Source: Betaproteobacteria bacterium (GTDB lineage: Bacteria; Pseudomonadota; Gammaproteobacteria; Burkholderiales; Usitatibacteraceae). Taken from it: 64,000 nucleotides of DNA. This document shows positions 1 through 7,885 of the stretch, piece after piece. The stretch is from contig JADJMI010000028.1 in assembly GCA_016709665.1 (NCBI GenBank), positions 124,001 to 188,000 on the forward strand, in the 5' to 3' direction. Under the pieces are notes generated by a model. That model did no database searches, was not told the origin of the DNA, and saw nothing but the letters and a program-made list of their open reading frames with translations. Both the position numbers and the translations under genes were made by a program. The stretch's first letter is position 1. Each line of letters opens with the position of its first letter.

Positions 1-245
1 GCGAGGTGGCTTCGGACCTGCGGGCGGCCGGCTTCCGGGTCGACACCGATTTGCGGAATGAGAAAATAACGTATAAAATTCGGGAACATAGCATTCAAAA
101 GCTTCCTTACCAGCTGGTGCTCGGCGACAAGGAAGTGGCAGCCCGGACAGTCTCGGCGAGAACGCGCTCGGGGGAAAACCTCGACCCGGTTCCGCTCGAG
201 GCGTTTGTCTCGCGCCTTCGGGACGAGATCGCCGGGCGACGGTGA
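1..245 (+). CDS. thrS: Threonyl-tRNA synthetase, C-terminal end (partial)
   Basis: About 80 codons are visible; the start lies upstream of the window. The peptide is the end of a class IIa anticodon-binding domain: an alternating segment with RVDTDLRNEKITYKIREHS, then KLPYQLVLGDKEV, then a tail rich in R, E and V. The wording matches ThrS, whose C-terminal domain reads the threonine anticodon. The assignment is supported by order: thrS is directly followed by infC, rpmI, rplT and pheST in most proteobacteria. The gene ends 85 nt before the infC start, so co-transcription is likely. Catalytic and editing domains are outside the window and cannot be checked. Confidence 0.9.
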   Translation, partial: EVASDLRAAGFRVDTDLRNEKITYKIREHSIQKLPYQLVLGDKEVAARTVSARTRSGENLDPVPLEAFVSRLRDEIAGRR

Positions 246-316
246 GCACGACAAGGGAGGCGGGGCCTGAAACCGGAAAACAAACCGAGGGGTCTTTGCC
301 AAGTGACTGATTGTTT

Positions 317-333
317 GGAGGATTCCTCGCATC
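317..333 (+). promoter_or_regulatory. infC ribosome binding site with AUC initiation codon
   Basis: GGAGG at 317-321 is followed after nine bases by ATC at 331. There is no ATG, and the nearest in-frame GTG is 51 nt downstream, inside conserved protein. The strong Shine-Dalgarno paired with a weak start codon is the arrangement used for IF-3 autoregulation in other proteobacteria. An in-frame ATT at 322 is too close to the GGAGG to serve. Confidence 0.8.
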
Positions 334-852
334 GCAAACGATAAAGCAGTTCGCATCAACGGCGAGATCAACGCGCCGGAAGTGCGCCTGGTAGGCGTCG
401 AAGGAGAGCCCCTCGGCATCGTCTCCATCACCGAAGCCATGCGAATGGCCGAGGAAGCGGAGATCGACCTGGTCGAGATCGCCCCCACCGCCAAGCCTCC
501 GGTTTGCCGCCTGATGGACTACGGCAAGTTCAAGTACAAGGAAAGCAAGAAGGCGCACGAGGCGAAGCTCAAGCAGAAGCAGATCCAGGTCAAGGAGATC
601 AAGTTCCGCCCCGGCACGGACGAGGGGGACTACCAGATCAAGCTGCGCAATCTCCTGCGCTTCCTGAGCGACGGCGACAAGACGAAGATCACGCTGCGTT
701 TTCGCGGCCGGGAGATGGCGCACCAGGAACTGGGCGTCGCGCTCCTGAAGCGGGTGGAGGCCGACCTCGCGGCCCTCGGGCAGGTCGAGCAGTGGCCCAA
801 GCTGGAAGGGCGGCAGATGGTGATGATCATCGCGCCCAAGAAGAAGAATTAG
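331..852 (+). CDS. infC: Translation initiation factor IF-3, AUC start codon
   Basis: IF-3 binds the 30S subunit, prevents premature 50S joining and rejects non-canonical start codons. The 173-residue product has the N-terminal domain with RINGEI and VDLVEI-like LVEIAPTAKPPVCRLMDYGKFKY, a basic linker, and the C-terminal domain with IKFRPGTDEGDYQIK and the end motif GRQMVMIIAPKKK. The first GTG in frame (382) would remove the conserved RINGEI segment. The frame is open back to ATC at 331, nine bases after a strong GGAGG (317-321). A rare AUC or AUU start is the family hallmark and lets IF-3 repress its own translation. I therefore choose 331. It heads infC-rpmI-rplT. Confidence 0.93.
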   Translation: MANDKAVRINGEINAPEVRLVGVEGEPLGIVSITEAMRMAEEAEIDLVEIAPTAKPPVCRLMDYGKFKYKESKKAHEAKLKQKQIQVKEIKFRPGTDEGDYQIKLRNLLRFLSDGDKTKITLRFRGREMAHQELGVALLKRVEADLAALGQVEQWPKLEGRQMVMIIAPKKKN

Positions 853-957
853 CGGCAACCCCGGCCCGAGTGGGCCGGCGACAAGGCGACTTCAGGTCTC
901 AAGCGCGGAACGGTTCCGCCACCTGCTGCGCCAAGCAAGTGAAAAGGAGGGCGAACC

Positions 958-1155
958 ATGCCCAAGATGAAGACGAAGAGCGGCGCCGCCAAGCGCCTGA
1001 AAGTCCGGGCCGGCGGCTCGGTGAAGCGCGGCCAGGCCGGCAAGCGCCACATCCTCACCAAGAAAACCACGAAGTCGAAGCGCCAGCTCCGCGGCTCGAC
1101 GGGGGTCCACAAGACCAACGTCGATTCCGTGAAGGCGATGCTTCCCTACGCCTAA
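958..1155 (+). CDS. rpmI: 50S ribosomal protein L35
   Basis: This is a 65-residue, strongly basic protein with the L35 signature: MPKMKTKSGAAKRLKV at the start, then a KRGQAGKRHILTKK-type core and the L/STGVHKTN... end. Its length is exactly that of the family. L35 is a small late-assembly protein of the large subunit. An excellent AAGGAGG at 944-950 precedes the ATG by seven bases. It lies 105 nt after infC and 12 nt before rplT, the standard infC-rpmI-rplT arrangement. In other bacteria L20 represses rpmI-rplT through the mRNA leader. I did not resolve such a pseudoknot here. Confidence 0.96.
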   Translation: MPKMKTKSGAAKRLKVRAGGSVKRGQAGKRHILTKKTTKSKRQLRGSTGVHKTNVDSVKAMLPYA

Positions 1156-1167
1156 AGGAGACCGACG

Positions 1168-1527
1168 ATGCCTCGCGTTAAACGTGGAGTGACGGCGCGC
1201 GCGCGCCACAAGAAGGTCCTCGAGAAGGCGAAGGGGTTCCGCGGCCGCCGCGGCAACGTATTCCGTGTCGCCAAGCAGGCGGTGATGAAGGCGGGGCAGT
1301 ACGCCTACCGCGACCGCCGCGTGAAGAAGCGCGAATTCCGCCGCCTGTGGATCGCCCGCATCAATGCGGCCGCCCGCGAAGCCGGCATGACCTACAGCAA
1401 GTTCATGGCGGGCCTGAAGAAGGCCGCGATCGACATCGACCGCAAGGTCCTCGCGGACCTCGCCGTGCGGGACAAGCCGGCGTTTGGCCGGATCGTCGAG
1501 CAGGCGAAGGCGAGCCTCGGCGCCTGA
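1168..1527 (+). CDS. rplT: 50S ribosomal protein L20
   Basis: The 119-residue basic protein starts MPRVKRGVTARARHKKVL and contains the long-helix segment GRRGNVFRVAKQAVMKAGQYAYRDRR and the globular domain with RLWIARINAAAR. Both are typical of L20, which binds 23S rRNA early in large-subunit assembly and acts as autogenous repressor of its operon in E. coli. GGAG lies just before the ATG at 1168. It is 12 nt downstream of rpmI and is followed within 20 nt by a terminator/attenuator hairpin, then pheS. Confidence 0.97.
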   Translation: MPRVKRGVTARARHKKVLEKAKGFRGRRGNVFRVAKQAVMKAGQYAYRDRRVKKREFRRLWIARINAAAREAGMTYSKFMAGLKKAAIDIDRKVLADLAVRDKPAFGRIVEQAKASLGA

Positions 1528-1545
1528 CGCGGCGCTAATTGCGAC

Positions 1546-1574
1546 AAAGGGGCTTCCACCGGGAGCCCCTTTTC
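1546..1574 (+). terminator. Intrinsic terminator or attenuator between rplT and pheS
   Basis: AAAGGGGCT (1546-1554) and AGCCCCTTT (1564-1572) form a perfect 9-bp stem with a nine-base loop, followed by a short T run (four T at 1570-1573). It ends 22 nt before the pheS ATG. In E. coli pheST is controlled by attenuation here with a Phe-rich leader peptide. I find no Phe-rich short frame in the 67 nt between rplT and pheS. It is therefore either a partial terminator or an attenuator of another kind. Confidence 0.75.
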
Positions 1575-1594
1575 GTTTCCGGACCTCATTCCCC

Positions 1595-2596
1595 ATGCAA
1601 GATCTCGATCGCATCGTTGCCGACGCCGAAGTCGCTTTCGGCGCCTGCGCCACCGCCCCCGACCTCGAGCAGGCCAAGGCCCGCTTCCTCGGCAAGGCCG
1701 GCGCGCTCACGGAGTTGCTCAAGGGGCTGGGCAAGCTCCCGCCCGACGAAAAGCCCCGTGCCGGGGCGGCCATCAACGAAGCCAAGACGCGCGTCGAGGC
1801 GCTGCTCGCGGCCCGGCGCGATGCCCTGCTGGCCGCGGAGCTCGAGTCGCGCCTGGCGGCGGAATCGATCGACGTGACGCTCCCGGGCCGGCGCCAGTCG
1901 GCCGGCGGCCTGCATCCGATCACGCGCGCGCAGGCGCACATCGAGCGGCTCTTCGCCTCGATGGGATTCTCCGTCGCCGACGGCCCGGAGATCGAGAACG
2001 ATTTCTTCAATTTCACCGCGCTGCGCATGTTTCCGAACCATCCGTCGCGCAGCATGCAGGACACCTTCTACATCGCGGGCTCGGACAAGGTGCTGCGCAC
2101 GCACACCTCGCCCGTGCAGATCCGCCACATGCAGTCGCACACGCCGCCCATCCGCGTCATCTGTCCCGGGCGCGTCTACCGCGTGGACCACGATGCGACG
2201 CACTCGCCGATGTTCCACCAGATCGAGGGCCTGTGGGTCGACGAGGGGATCAGCCTCGCGGACCTGAAGGGCACCATCACGCAGTTCTGCCGCGCGTTCT
2301 TCGAGCGCGAGGACATCGAGATCCGCTTCCGCCCGTCGTACTTCCCGTTCGTCGAGCCCGGCGTCGAGATCGACATGGTCTGGGAAAAGAAAGGCGACGA
2401 GGTGAAGTACCTCGAGATCGGCGGCGCAGGCGTCGTGCATCCGGATGTCCTGCGCAACGGGAAGATCGACCCGGAGCGCTACTCGGGCTTCGCCTTCGGC
2501 ATGGGACTCGACCGGCTCGCGATGCTCAAGTACGGCGTGAACGACCTGCGCCTGTTCTTCGAGAACGACCTGAAATTCCTGAGGCAATTCCGATGA
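1595..2596 (+). CDS. pheS: Phenylalanyl-tRNA synthetase alpha subunit
   Basis: PheS carries the class II catalytic core of the (alpha-beta)2 enzyme that charges tRNA-Phe. The 333-residue product starts at ATG 1595 (MQDLDRIV); the open frame runs further upstream, but that part overlaps rplT and the hairpin. After an N-terminal coiled-coil region (about residues 1-90) come the catalytic-domain motifs: HPITRAQAHIERLF, GPEIENDFFNF, FHQIEGLWVDEG (motif 2) and the C-terminal FGMGLDRLAMLKYG (motif 3). The TGA overlaps the pheT ATG (ATGA), so the two subunits are translationally coupled. Confidence 0.97.
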   Translation: MQDLDRIVADAEVAFGACATAPDLEQAKARFLGKAGALTELLKGLGKLPPDEKPRAGAAINEAKTRVEALLAARRDALLAAELESRLAAESIDVTLPGRRQSAGGLHPITRAQAHIERLFASMGFSVADGPEIENDFFNFTALRMFPNHPSRSMQDTFYIAGSDKVLRTHTSPVQIRHMQSHTPPIRVICPGRVYRVDHDATHSPMFHQIEGLWVDEGISLADLKGTITQFCRAFFEREDIEIRFRPSYFPFVEPGVEIDMVWEKKGDEVKYLEIGGAGVVHPDVLRNGKIDPERYSGFAFGMGLDRLAMLKYGVNDLRLFFENDLKFLRQFR

Positions 2597-4953
2597 AGGT
2601 ATCCGTCGCCTGGCTGCGCGAGCTCGTCGCCACCGATCTTCCGGTCGAGCGCATCGCCCACGTCCTCACGATGGGAGGCCTCGAGGTGGAGGAGGTGGCC
2701 CCGGTCGCGGGCACCTTCACCGGCATCGTCGTGGCGCACGTGAAGAGCGTGGCGCCCCATCCGAATGCCGACAAGCTGCGCGTGACCGAGGTGGATGCGG
2801 GCACCGGCGAGACGCTCCAGATCGTGTGCGGCGCGCCGAACGTCGCTGCCGGCCAGAAGGTGCCGTGCGCGCTCATCGGCGCGAAGCTGCCCGGCTTCGA
2901 CATCAAGAAGGCGAAGCTGCGCGGCGTCGAGTCGAACGGCATGCTCTGCTCGGCGCGCGAACTCGGGCTTTCCGACGACCACGCCGGCCTGCTGGTGCTG
3001 CCGGGCGACGCGCCGGTCGGCAGGGACGTCCGCGACTACCTCGGCCTCGACGACTCGGTGCTCACGCTCAAGCTCACGCCGAACCGCGGCGACTGCCTGT
3101 CGATGGTCGGCATCGCGCGCGACTTCGCGGCGCTGGCCGGACTGCCGGCGTCGCTCGCGCCCGTGCCCGAAGCGCCGGTGGCGATCGAAGACGCGCGACC
3201 GGTCCGACTCTCGGCGCCGACGGCCTGCACGCATTACTTCGGCCGCGTCATCCGCGGGCTCGACACCCGCGCGAGGACGCCGGACTGGATGGCCCGTCGC
3301 CTCGAGCGTGCGGGCCTGCGGCCCAGGTCGCCCCTCGTCGACATCACCAACTACGTGATGCTCGAGCGCGGCCAGCCGATGCACGCCTTCGATCACGCGA
3401 AGCTGAAGGGCGGCATCGACGTGCGCTGGATGGCGCCCGGCGAGCAGCTGCAGCTGCTGAACGACCAGTGGGCCGAGTCGATCCCGAACCTGCTGGCCAT
3501 CGCCGACGAGTCCGGTCCCGTCGCCCTCGGCGGCGTGATGGGAGGGGCCGGCACGATGGTGACCGACGCCACCACGGACGTGTTTTTCGAGGCGGCGTAC
3601 TTCACGCCCGAGGCCGTCCAGGGACGGGCGAAGCAGTTGCAGCTCTCGAGCGACGCGGCATACCGGTTCGAGCGGGGCATCGATCCGCAAGGCTCGCGCG
3701 CCGCGCTCGAGCGCGCCACGCAACTCACGCTGGACATCTGCGGTGGCCAGGCCGGCCCGGTGACGCAGGCGCAGGGCGAATCGCCGGTGCGGCCCCGCGT
3801 GCGCGTGCGCCCCGCGCGCGTGCGATCGCTCCTGGGCTACGACATCCCCGACGCATTCGTGCGCGAATCCCTCGAGCGTCTCGCCTGCCATGTCGAGGCC
3901 GCGGGCGACGGCCTCGCGGTCACGCCGCCGTCGTGGCGCCACGACCTCGCGATCGAGGAGGATTTCGTGGAAGAGGTCGCGCGCATCCACGGCTACGAGC
4001 ACGTGCCGGCCCACGCGCCGCGTTCGAGCGTGCCCATGCTCCTGGCGGCCGAAGGCATTCGCTCGCGCCTGGACCTGAAGCTCGCCTGCGCGGACCTGGG
4101 GTACCAGGAAGTCATCAACTACAGCTTCGTCTCCTCGGCGTGGGAGGAGGACTTCGCCGGCAACGGCGCGCCCGTGAGGCTCGCCAATCCCATCGCGAGC
4201 ACGATGGACGTGATGCGCACCACGCTCGTGGGCGGCCTCGTGCAGGCGGTGCTCGCCAACCTGAACCGCGACGAGGCCCGCACCCGCCTCTTCGAGATCG
4301 GCCGCTGCTTTATTGCCGAAGGGCCGAGCGAAGCCGAGCAGCCCGAGAGGCTCGCGGCCATCACCTTCGGGGGCCGCCTTCCCGAACAGTGGGGCGAGGC
4401 CGTCCGCGCCGCGGACTTCTACGACGCGAAGGGGGATCTTGAAGCGATCGCCGGAAGCGCGGGGCTCGAATTCGTTGCGGGCACCCATCCGGCCTGCCAT
4501 CCGGGGCGATGCGCGCGCGTCCTGTCGGGCGGTCGCGACATCGGAATCGTGGGCGAACTGCACCCGCGCCTGCAGCAGAAATACGACCTTCCGGGGCCCC
4601 CTGTCTTCTTCGAGATCGAGACCGCCGTGCTCCTTTCCGGACGTGCGCCGCGGTTCTCGGGCATCTCGCGCATGCCGACGGTGCGGCGCGACCTCGCCGT
4701 GCTGGTGGACGAAACGGTGCCGGCCGGTCGCATCCTGGCGACGCTCCGGGCCGCGGCACCGGCCTGCGTCCGCGAGATCGAAGTGTTCGACCAGTATCGG
4801 GGCAAAGGCATCGAGGATGGCAGAAAAAGCCTTGCGTTCCGGGTAGTTATGCAGGATACTGACAGAACTTTGACAGATGCCGAAGTGGAGGAAATCGTGG
4901 GTTCCATCCGGCGTCTCCTCACAGAACAATACAAAGCCCAGCCGCGCACGTGA
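2593..4953 (+). CDS. pheT: Phenylalanyl-tRNA synthetase beta subunit
   Basis: The beta subunit handles tRNA binding and editing of misacylated Tyr-tRNA-Phe. At 786 residues it has normal length. It starts MKVSVAWLRELV at the ATG sharing bases with the pheS stop. In order: an EMAP-like tRNA-binding domain with HPNADKLRVTEVDAG (about 40-150), B3/B4 editing domain with VDITNYVMLERGQPMHAFD, B5 domain, the inactive class II core (LANPIASTMDVMRTTLVGGL), and a C-terminal FDX-ACB domain (MPTVRRDLAVLVDE). The stop overlaps the ihfA GTG. Confidence 0.96.
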   Translation: MKVSVAWLRELVATDLPVERIAHVLTMGGLEVEEVAPVAGTFTGIVVAHVKSVAPHPNADKLRVTEVDAGTGETLQIVCGAPNVAAGQKVPCALIGAKLPGFDIKKAKLRGVESNGMLCSARELGLSDDHAGLLVLPGDAPVGRDVRDYLGLDDSVLTLKLTPNRGDCLSMVGIARDFAALAGLPASLAPVPEAPVAIEDARPVRLSAPTACTHYFGRVIRGLDTRARTPDWMARRLERAGLRPRSPLVDITNYVMLERGQPMHAFDHAKLKGGIDVRWMAPGEQLQLLNDQWAESIPNLLAIADESGPVALGGVMGGAGTMVTDATTDVFFEAAYFTPEAVQGRAKQLQLSSDAAYRFERGIDPQGSRAALERATQLTLDICGGQAGPVTQAQGESPVRPRVRVRPARVRSLLGYDIPDAFVRESLERLACHVEAAGDGLAVTPPSWRHDLAIEEDFVEEVARIHGYEHVPAHAPRSSVPMLLAAEGIRSRLDLKLACADLGYQEVINYSFVSSAWEEDFAGNGAPVRLANPIASTMDVMRTTLVGGLVQAVLANLNRDEARTRLFEIGRCFIAEGPSEAEQPERLAAITFGGRLPEQWGEAVRAADFYDAKGDLEAIAGSAGLEFVAGTHPACHPGRCARVLSGGRDIGIVGELHPRLQQKYDLPGPPVFFEIETAVLLSGRAPRFSGISRMPTVRRDLAVLVDETVPAGRILATLRAAAPACVREIEVFDQYRGKGIEDGRKSLAFRVVMQDTDRTLTDAEVEEIVGSIRRLLTEQYKAQPRT

Positions 4954-5276
4954 AAGACAAGGTCACCCTCACCAAGGCCGAGCTGGCCGACCTGATGTTC
5001 GAGAAGGTCGGGCTGAACAAGCGCGAAGCCAAGGACATGGTCGAGTCCTTCTTCGAGGAGATCCGCACCGCCCTCGAAAGAGGCGAGATGGTGAAGCTCT
5101 CCGGGTTCGGCAACTTCCAGCTTCGCAAGAAACCGCAGCGCCCCGGGCGCAATCCCAAGACCGGGGAGGAAATCCCCATCACGGCTCGGCGCGTGGTGAC
5201 GTTCCACGCCAGCCAGAAGCTGAAGACCCTCGTGGAGAAGTCCTTCAATGGCCACGGAGAACCTGGCAACGAATGA
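4950..5276 (+). CDS. ihfA: Integration host factor subunit alpha
   Basis: IHF-alpha pairs with IHF-beta and bends DNA sharply at specific sites, serving transcription, recombination and nucleoid organisation. The 108-residue protein has the HU/IHF fold: TLTKAELADLMFEKVGLNKREAKDMVE helices, then GEMVKLSGFGNF and the DNA-gripping arm RPGRNPKTGEEIPI with the intercalating proline. The start is GTG at 4950, overlapping the pheT TGA; no ATG is available before the first helix. The pheT-ihfA linkage is conserved in proteobacteria. The 3' end overlaps the next gene by 29 nt. Confidence 0.95.
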   Translation: MKDKVTLTKAELADLMFEKVGLNKREAKDMVESFFEEIRTALERGEMVKLSGFGNFQLRKKPQRPGRNPKTGEEIPITARRVVTFHASQKLKTLVEKSFNGHGEPGNE

Positions 5277-5637
5277 CCTGCCGGCGATCCCCGCCAAGCG
5301 GTATTTCACGATCGGGGAAGTAAGCGAATTGTGTGGCGTCAAGCCTCATGTGCTTCGATATTGGGAGCAGGAGTTCACGCAGCTCAAGCCCCTGAAGCGC
5401 CGCGGCAACCGCCGCTATTACCAGCACCACGAAGTGCTGCTCATCCGGCGCATCCGCGAGCTGCTCTACGAGCACGGATTCACCATCAACGGCGCGAGGA
5501 ACCGCCTCGAGGAACCGGCGGCGTCCCGCACGGGTGCGCACCTGGCGCTCGGCACCATGACGGTCCCGCAGCCCATCTCGCCCGCCAACATCCGCCGCGA
5601 GCTCAAGAGCATCCTCAAGATGCTCGACAACGACTGA
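5248..5637 (+). CDS. MerR-family transcriptional regulator
   Basis: This 129-residue protein has an N-terminal winged helix of MerR type: KRYFTIGEVSELCGVKPHVLRYWEQEF followed by the wing residues RRGNRRYYQHHEVLLIRRIRELLY. A short C-terminal tail follows instead of a long coiled coil with metal ligands, so a small-molecule-binding role is doubtful. It overlaps ihfA by 29 nt and must be co-transcribed with it. This ihfA-merR pairing recurs in beta- and gammaproteobacteria. The target is unknown; a curli-type MlrA function cannot be claimed. GGAG precedes ATG 5248 inside ihfA. Confidence 0.88.
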   Translation: MATENLATNDLPAIPAKRYFTIGEVSELCGVKPHVLRYWEQEFTQLKPLKRRGNRRYYQHHEVLLIRRIRELLYEHGFTINGARNRLEEPAASRTGAHLALGTMTVPQPISPANIRRELKSILKMLDND

Positions 5638-5697
5638 TCCATCGGCCGTTCCGCGGCTTTTCCGGTCAAACCCGCGCAGGCGGCAATCCACTTCGGC

Positions 5698-5703
5698 TAT
5701 AAT
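5698..5703 (+). promoter_or_regulatory. -10 element of the tRNA-Pro promoter
   Basis: A perfect TATAAT lies 12 nt upstream of the tRNA 5' end, the expected distance for a short-leader stable RNA. No good -35 hexamer is visible 16-18 nt upstream, so the other promoter parts are uncertain. Confidence 0.6.
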
Positions 5704-5715
5704 TCGCCTCTCGGT

Positions 5716-5792
5716 CGGGGCGTAGCGCAGCCTGGTAGCGCACCTGCATGGGGTGCAGGGGGTCGAAGGTTCGAATCCTTTCGCCCCGACCA
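5716..5792 (+). tRNA. tRNA-Pro(GGG)
   Basis: A 77-nt cloverleaf. The acceptor stem is CGGGGCG (5716-5722) with CGCCCCG (5782-5788), followed by A and encoded CCA. The D stem is GCGC/GCGC. The anticodon stem CCTGC/GCAGG encloses loop ATGGGGT, giving anticodon GGG at 5750-5752. The T arm is GAAGG, TTCGAAT, CCTTT. Anticodon GGG reads proline codons CCC and CCU. The position after ihfA-merR is familiar in betaproteobacteria. It has its own -10 and a terminator 12 nt downstream. Confidence 0.97.
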
Positions 5793-5803
5793 ATTGAATC
5801 CGG

Positions 5804-5833
5804 AACGGGCGCTCGCATGCGCCCGTTTTTTTT
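5804..5833 (+). terminator. Rho-independent terminator after tRNA-Pro
   Basis: AACGGGCGC (5804-5812) pairs perfectly with GCGCCCGTT (5819-5827) around a six-base loop, followed by an unbroken T run to 5833. It ends tRNA transcription and lies 36 nt before the AraC-family start. This is one reason not to use the further upstream TTG start for that gene. Confidence 0.9.
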
Positions 5834-5868
5834 GCCCTCCCCGGGTTCGATGGCGCGATAAGTGCACA

Positions 5869-6831
5869 ATGTCGCGTCCCGGATTCCATTCCCCGCCCGT
5901 GCTCGACAAGCTCTGGATCCCCGCCATCGCCAAGTCGGGCTTCGCGTCGGACGATCTCGACGAGGTGCGCGAGTACATGGACGTCCACAACGGCGCGCAC
6001 TGGCGCCACGCGCGCCACCCCGGGGCCGTCGGCTTCCTTCTGTGGTACCGGGACGGCGACGGGATTCGCGTCGCGGGCTGCCGCATGCAGGCGCCGCAGG
6101 CGATCCGCGGATCGGTCGACACCCTGACGGTGCATCTCACGCTTTCGGGGCGTTCGGATTACCGCATCGGTCGGCGTGACATCGTGACGGAGCCGGGCGA
6201 TCTCGTCGTCCTGCCGGCGGGGCGTGAATTGACCATCGAAGCCCATGGCCTGAGGCGCCTCGTCCTGCAAGTCCCCGCGATCGCCCGGGAGCGTGATGGC
6301 TCGTCGTCCGTGAGCCACCGGTCGTTGCCACCCGCGGCGCTCGCCTCGTTGCACCGCGCTCTCGTGGCGCTCGCGCGCGTCGATGGCCTTCCGCCCGAGG
6401 AGCAGGGCGTCCCCCGGGCGCATGCCGAGTCGCGCCTTGCCGGATGGATGCTGGGACAGTTGCCCGGCCCCGCCGAGGCGCGTCGCGTGCCCCGCCTGGC
6501 GCCCGAACGCGTCCGCCGCATCGAGGCTTGGATCGAGGCGCACCTTCAGGAGCCGCTTTCGCTCGCGCGCCTGTGCGAGCAGGCGGGCGTCGGAGCCCGA
6601 TGTCTCCAGGTTGCGTTCGAGGCCCATCGGCAACTCTCGCCCATGGCGTTCGTCGCCGAGCGACGACTGGTGGCGGCCCACGCGGCGCTCGCGCGCGGCG
6701 AGTACGGATCCGTCACCGCAGTGGCCTCGGCATTCGGCTTCGAGCACCCGGGGCGATTCGCCGCCGGCTATCGACGGCTGTTCGGGCTGTCCCCGTCGCA
6801 GATGAGGCGAAAGTCGTACCCGCAAGTCTGA
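5869..6831 (+). CDS. AraC-family transcriptional regulator
   Basis: The 320-residue regulator has an N-terminal cupin-like sensor region of AraC_binding type (about 15-150, with GDLVVLPAGRELTIEA) and a C-terminal pair of helix-turn-helix motifs (about 215-320). The second ends in the family signature FGFEHPGRFAAGYRRLFGLSPSQMRR. An open frame extends to a TTG at 5794, but that would run through the tRNA terminator, so I choose ATG 5869. The inducer and targets are unknown. The neighbour downstream, a secreted crystallin-fold protein in the same direction, may or may not be a target. Confidence 0.85.
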   Translation: MSRPGFHSPPVLDKLWIPAIAKSGFASDDLDEVREYMDVHNGAHWRHARHPGAVGFLLWYRDGDGIRVAGCRMQAPQAIRGSVDTLTVHLTLSGRSDYRIGRRDIVTEPGDLVVLPAGRELTIEAHGLRRLVLQVPAIARERDGSSSVSHRSLPPAALASLHRALVALARVDGLPPEEQGVPRAHAESRLAGWMLGQLPGPAEARRVPRLAPERVRRIEAWIEAHLQEPLSLARLCEQAGVGARCLQVAFEAHRQLSPMAFVAERRLVAAHAALARGEYGSVTAVASAFGFEHPGRFAAGYRRLFGLSPSQMRRKSYPQV

Positions 6832-6921
6832 CCGTGCGCATTTCGGCTTGCCGCCACGGGACGGTAACAGCGACGATCCGGACTCCAGAATCCGTCCACA
6901 CTCGAACGCGGAGCCCTCGTC

Positions 6922-7881
6922 ATGAAAAGAATTCCCATCCTCGTCGCGGCAATCACCGCGCTGCCCGTCCTCGCGGACGGCATCACGCTCTATGAAGGCC
7001 CCAACATGCGCGGCCGATCGGTGTCGCTTTCGCGATCGACGCCCAACCTGGGCTACCTCGGCTTCGAGAACAAGGCCGCCTCCGCCTACGTCACGGACGG
7101 GCGCTGGGAACTCTGCACGGAGCCCTACTTCAAGGGCCAGTGCCGCACGTACGGGCCCGGCCAGAAGCCCAGCCTCGGCGGCCAGTCCTACCGCGTTTCG
7201 TCGGCGCGCATCGCCGACGACGGGCTCTACGAGCCCGCGCCCTCGGATCGCTGGAGCAACAGCGGCGACGCCGAAGTCGTGGTGTACGACCGCTCGAACT
7301 TCTCCAACCAGTTGCGCACGTTGCGCGAGGCCACGCCGAACTTCGACCCGCTCGGATTCAACGATGCCGTGGCCTCGCTCGTCGTGCGTCGCGGCACGTG
7401 GCAGTTCTGCACCGATGCGTACTTCCGGGGCGAATGCGTGACTTACGGCCCGGGTCGCTATCCTTCCTTGCCCGGCAAGGACGACAAGTTCTCTTCGGCC
7501 CGCCCGGTCAACGGCGGCTGGGGCGGCGGCGGCAACGGCGGCTGGGGCGGCAACGGCGGCAACTGGGGCGGCAATCACGGCGGCGGAAATCATGGCGGCG
7601 GTGGCGGCTGGAACAACGGCAACGACTACGGCTCGCCGCGCATCCGCCTGTTCGAGCATGGCAATTTCGGCGGGCGTTCCGTTTGGATCGAGCGCACCAC
7701 CAGCAATTTCGATCGCATGGGCTTCAACGACCGGGCGGAATCCGTCATCGTCGAGGGCGGCTCGTGGCGCCTTTGCAGCGACGCGAATGGCCGGGGCGAG
7801 TGCGAAGAGTTCGGCCCGGGCCAGTATCCGACCCTGCCCCGCGGCCTGGCGAGCAAGATTTCATCCGCCTATGTCCGGTAG
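6922..7881 (+). CDS. Secreted triple beta/gamma-crystallin-domain protein
   Basis: The 319-residue protein has a signal peptide (about 1-18, cut after PVLA). Three beta/gamma-crystallin-like domains follow at about 21-97, 117-194 and 239-318. Each has the paired Greek-key wording: ITLYEGPNMRGRS..., NLGYLGFENKAAS, WELC...GQCRTYGPGQKPSL. Domains 2 and 3 repeat this closely. Each domain carries a CX8C pair (C65/C74, C163/C172, C285/C294), consistent with disulfides outside the cytoplasm. Domains 2 and 3 are joined by a Gly/Asn/Trp-rich linker (198-237). The fold often binds calcium or is inhibitor-like, but the function here is unknown. A lysozyme-inhibitor-like gene follows 4 nt after the stop. 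Confidence 0.82.
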   Translation: MKRIPILVAAITALPVLADGITLYEGPNMRGRSVSLSRSTPNLGYLGFENKAASAYVTDGRWELCTEPYFKGQCRTYGPGQKPSLGGQSYRVSSARIADDGLYEPAPSDRWSNSGDAEVVVYDRSNFSNQLRTLREATPNFDPLGFNDAVASLVVRRGTWQFCTDAYFRGECVTYGPGRYPSLPGKDDKFSSARPVNGGWGGGGNGGWGGNGGNWGGNHGGGNHGGGGGWNNGNDYGSPRIRLFEHGNFGGRSVWIERTTSNFDRMGFNDRAESVIVEGGSWRLCSDANGRGECEEFGPGQYPTLPRGLASKISSAYVR

Positions 7882-7885
7882 CGGC

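Noticed and set aside
2233..2592. Upstream extension of the pheT frame
   Set aside because: It overlaps pheS in another frame; the ATG at 2593 gives the canonical N-terminus and stop/start overlap.
5248..5637. Metal-sensing role for the MerR regulator
   Set aside because: No cysteine ligands or long coiled-coil effector region; only a short tail after the winged helix.
5794..5868. TTG start for the AraC regulator
   Set aside because: It would place the tRNA terminator inside the coding region; ATG 5869 gives a normal-length regulator.
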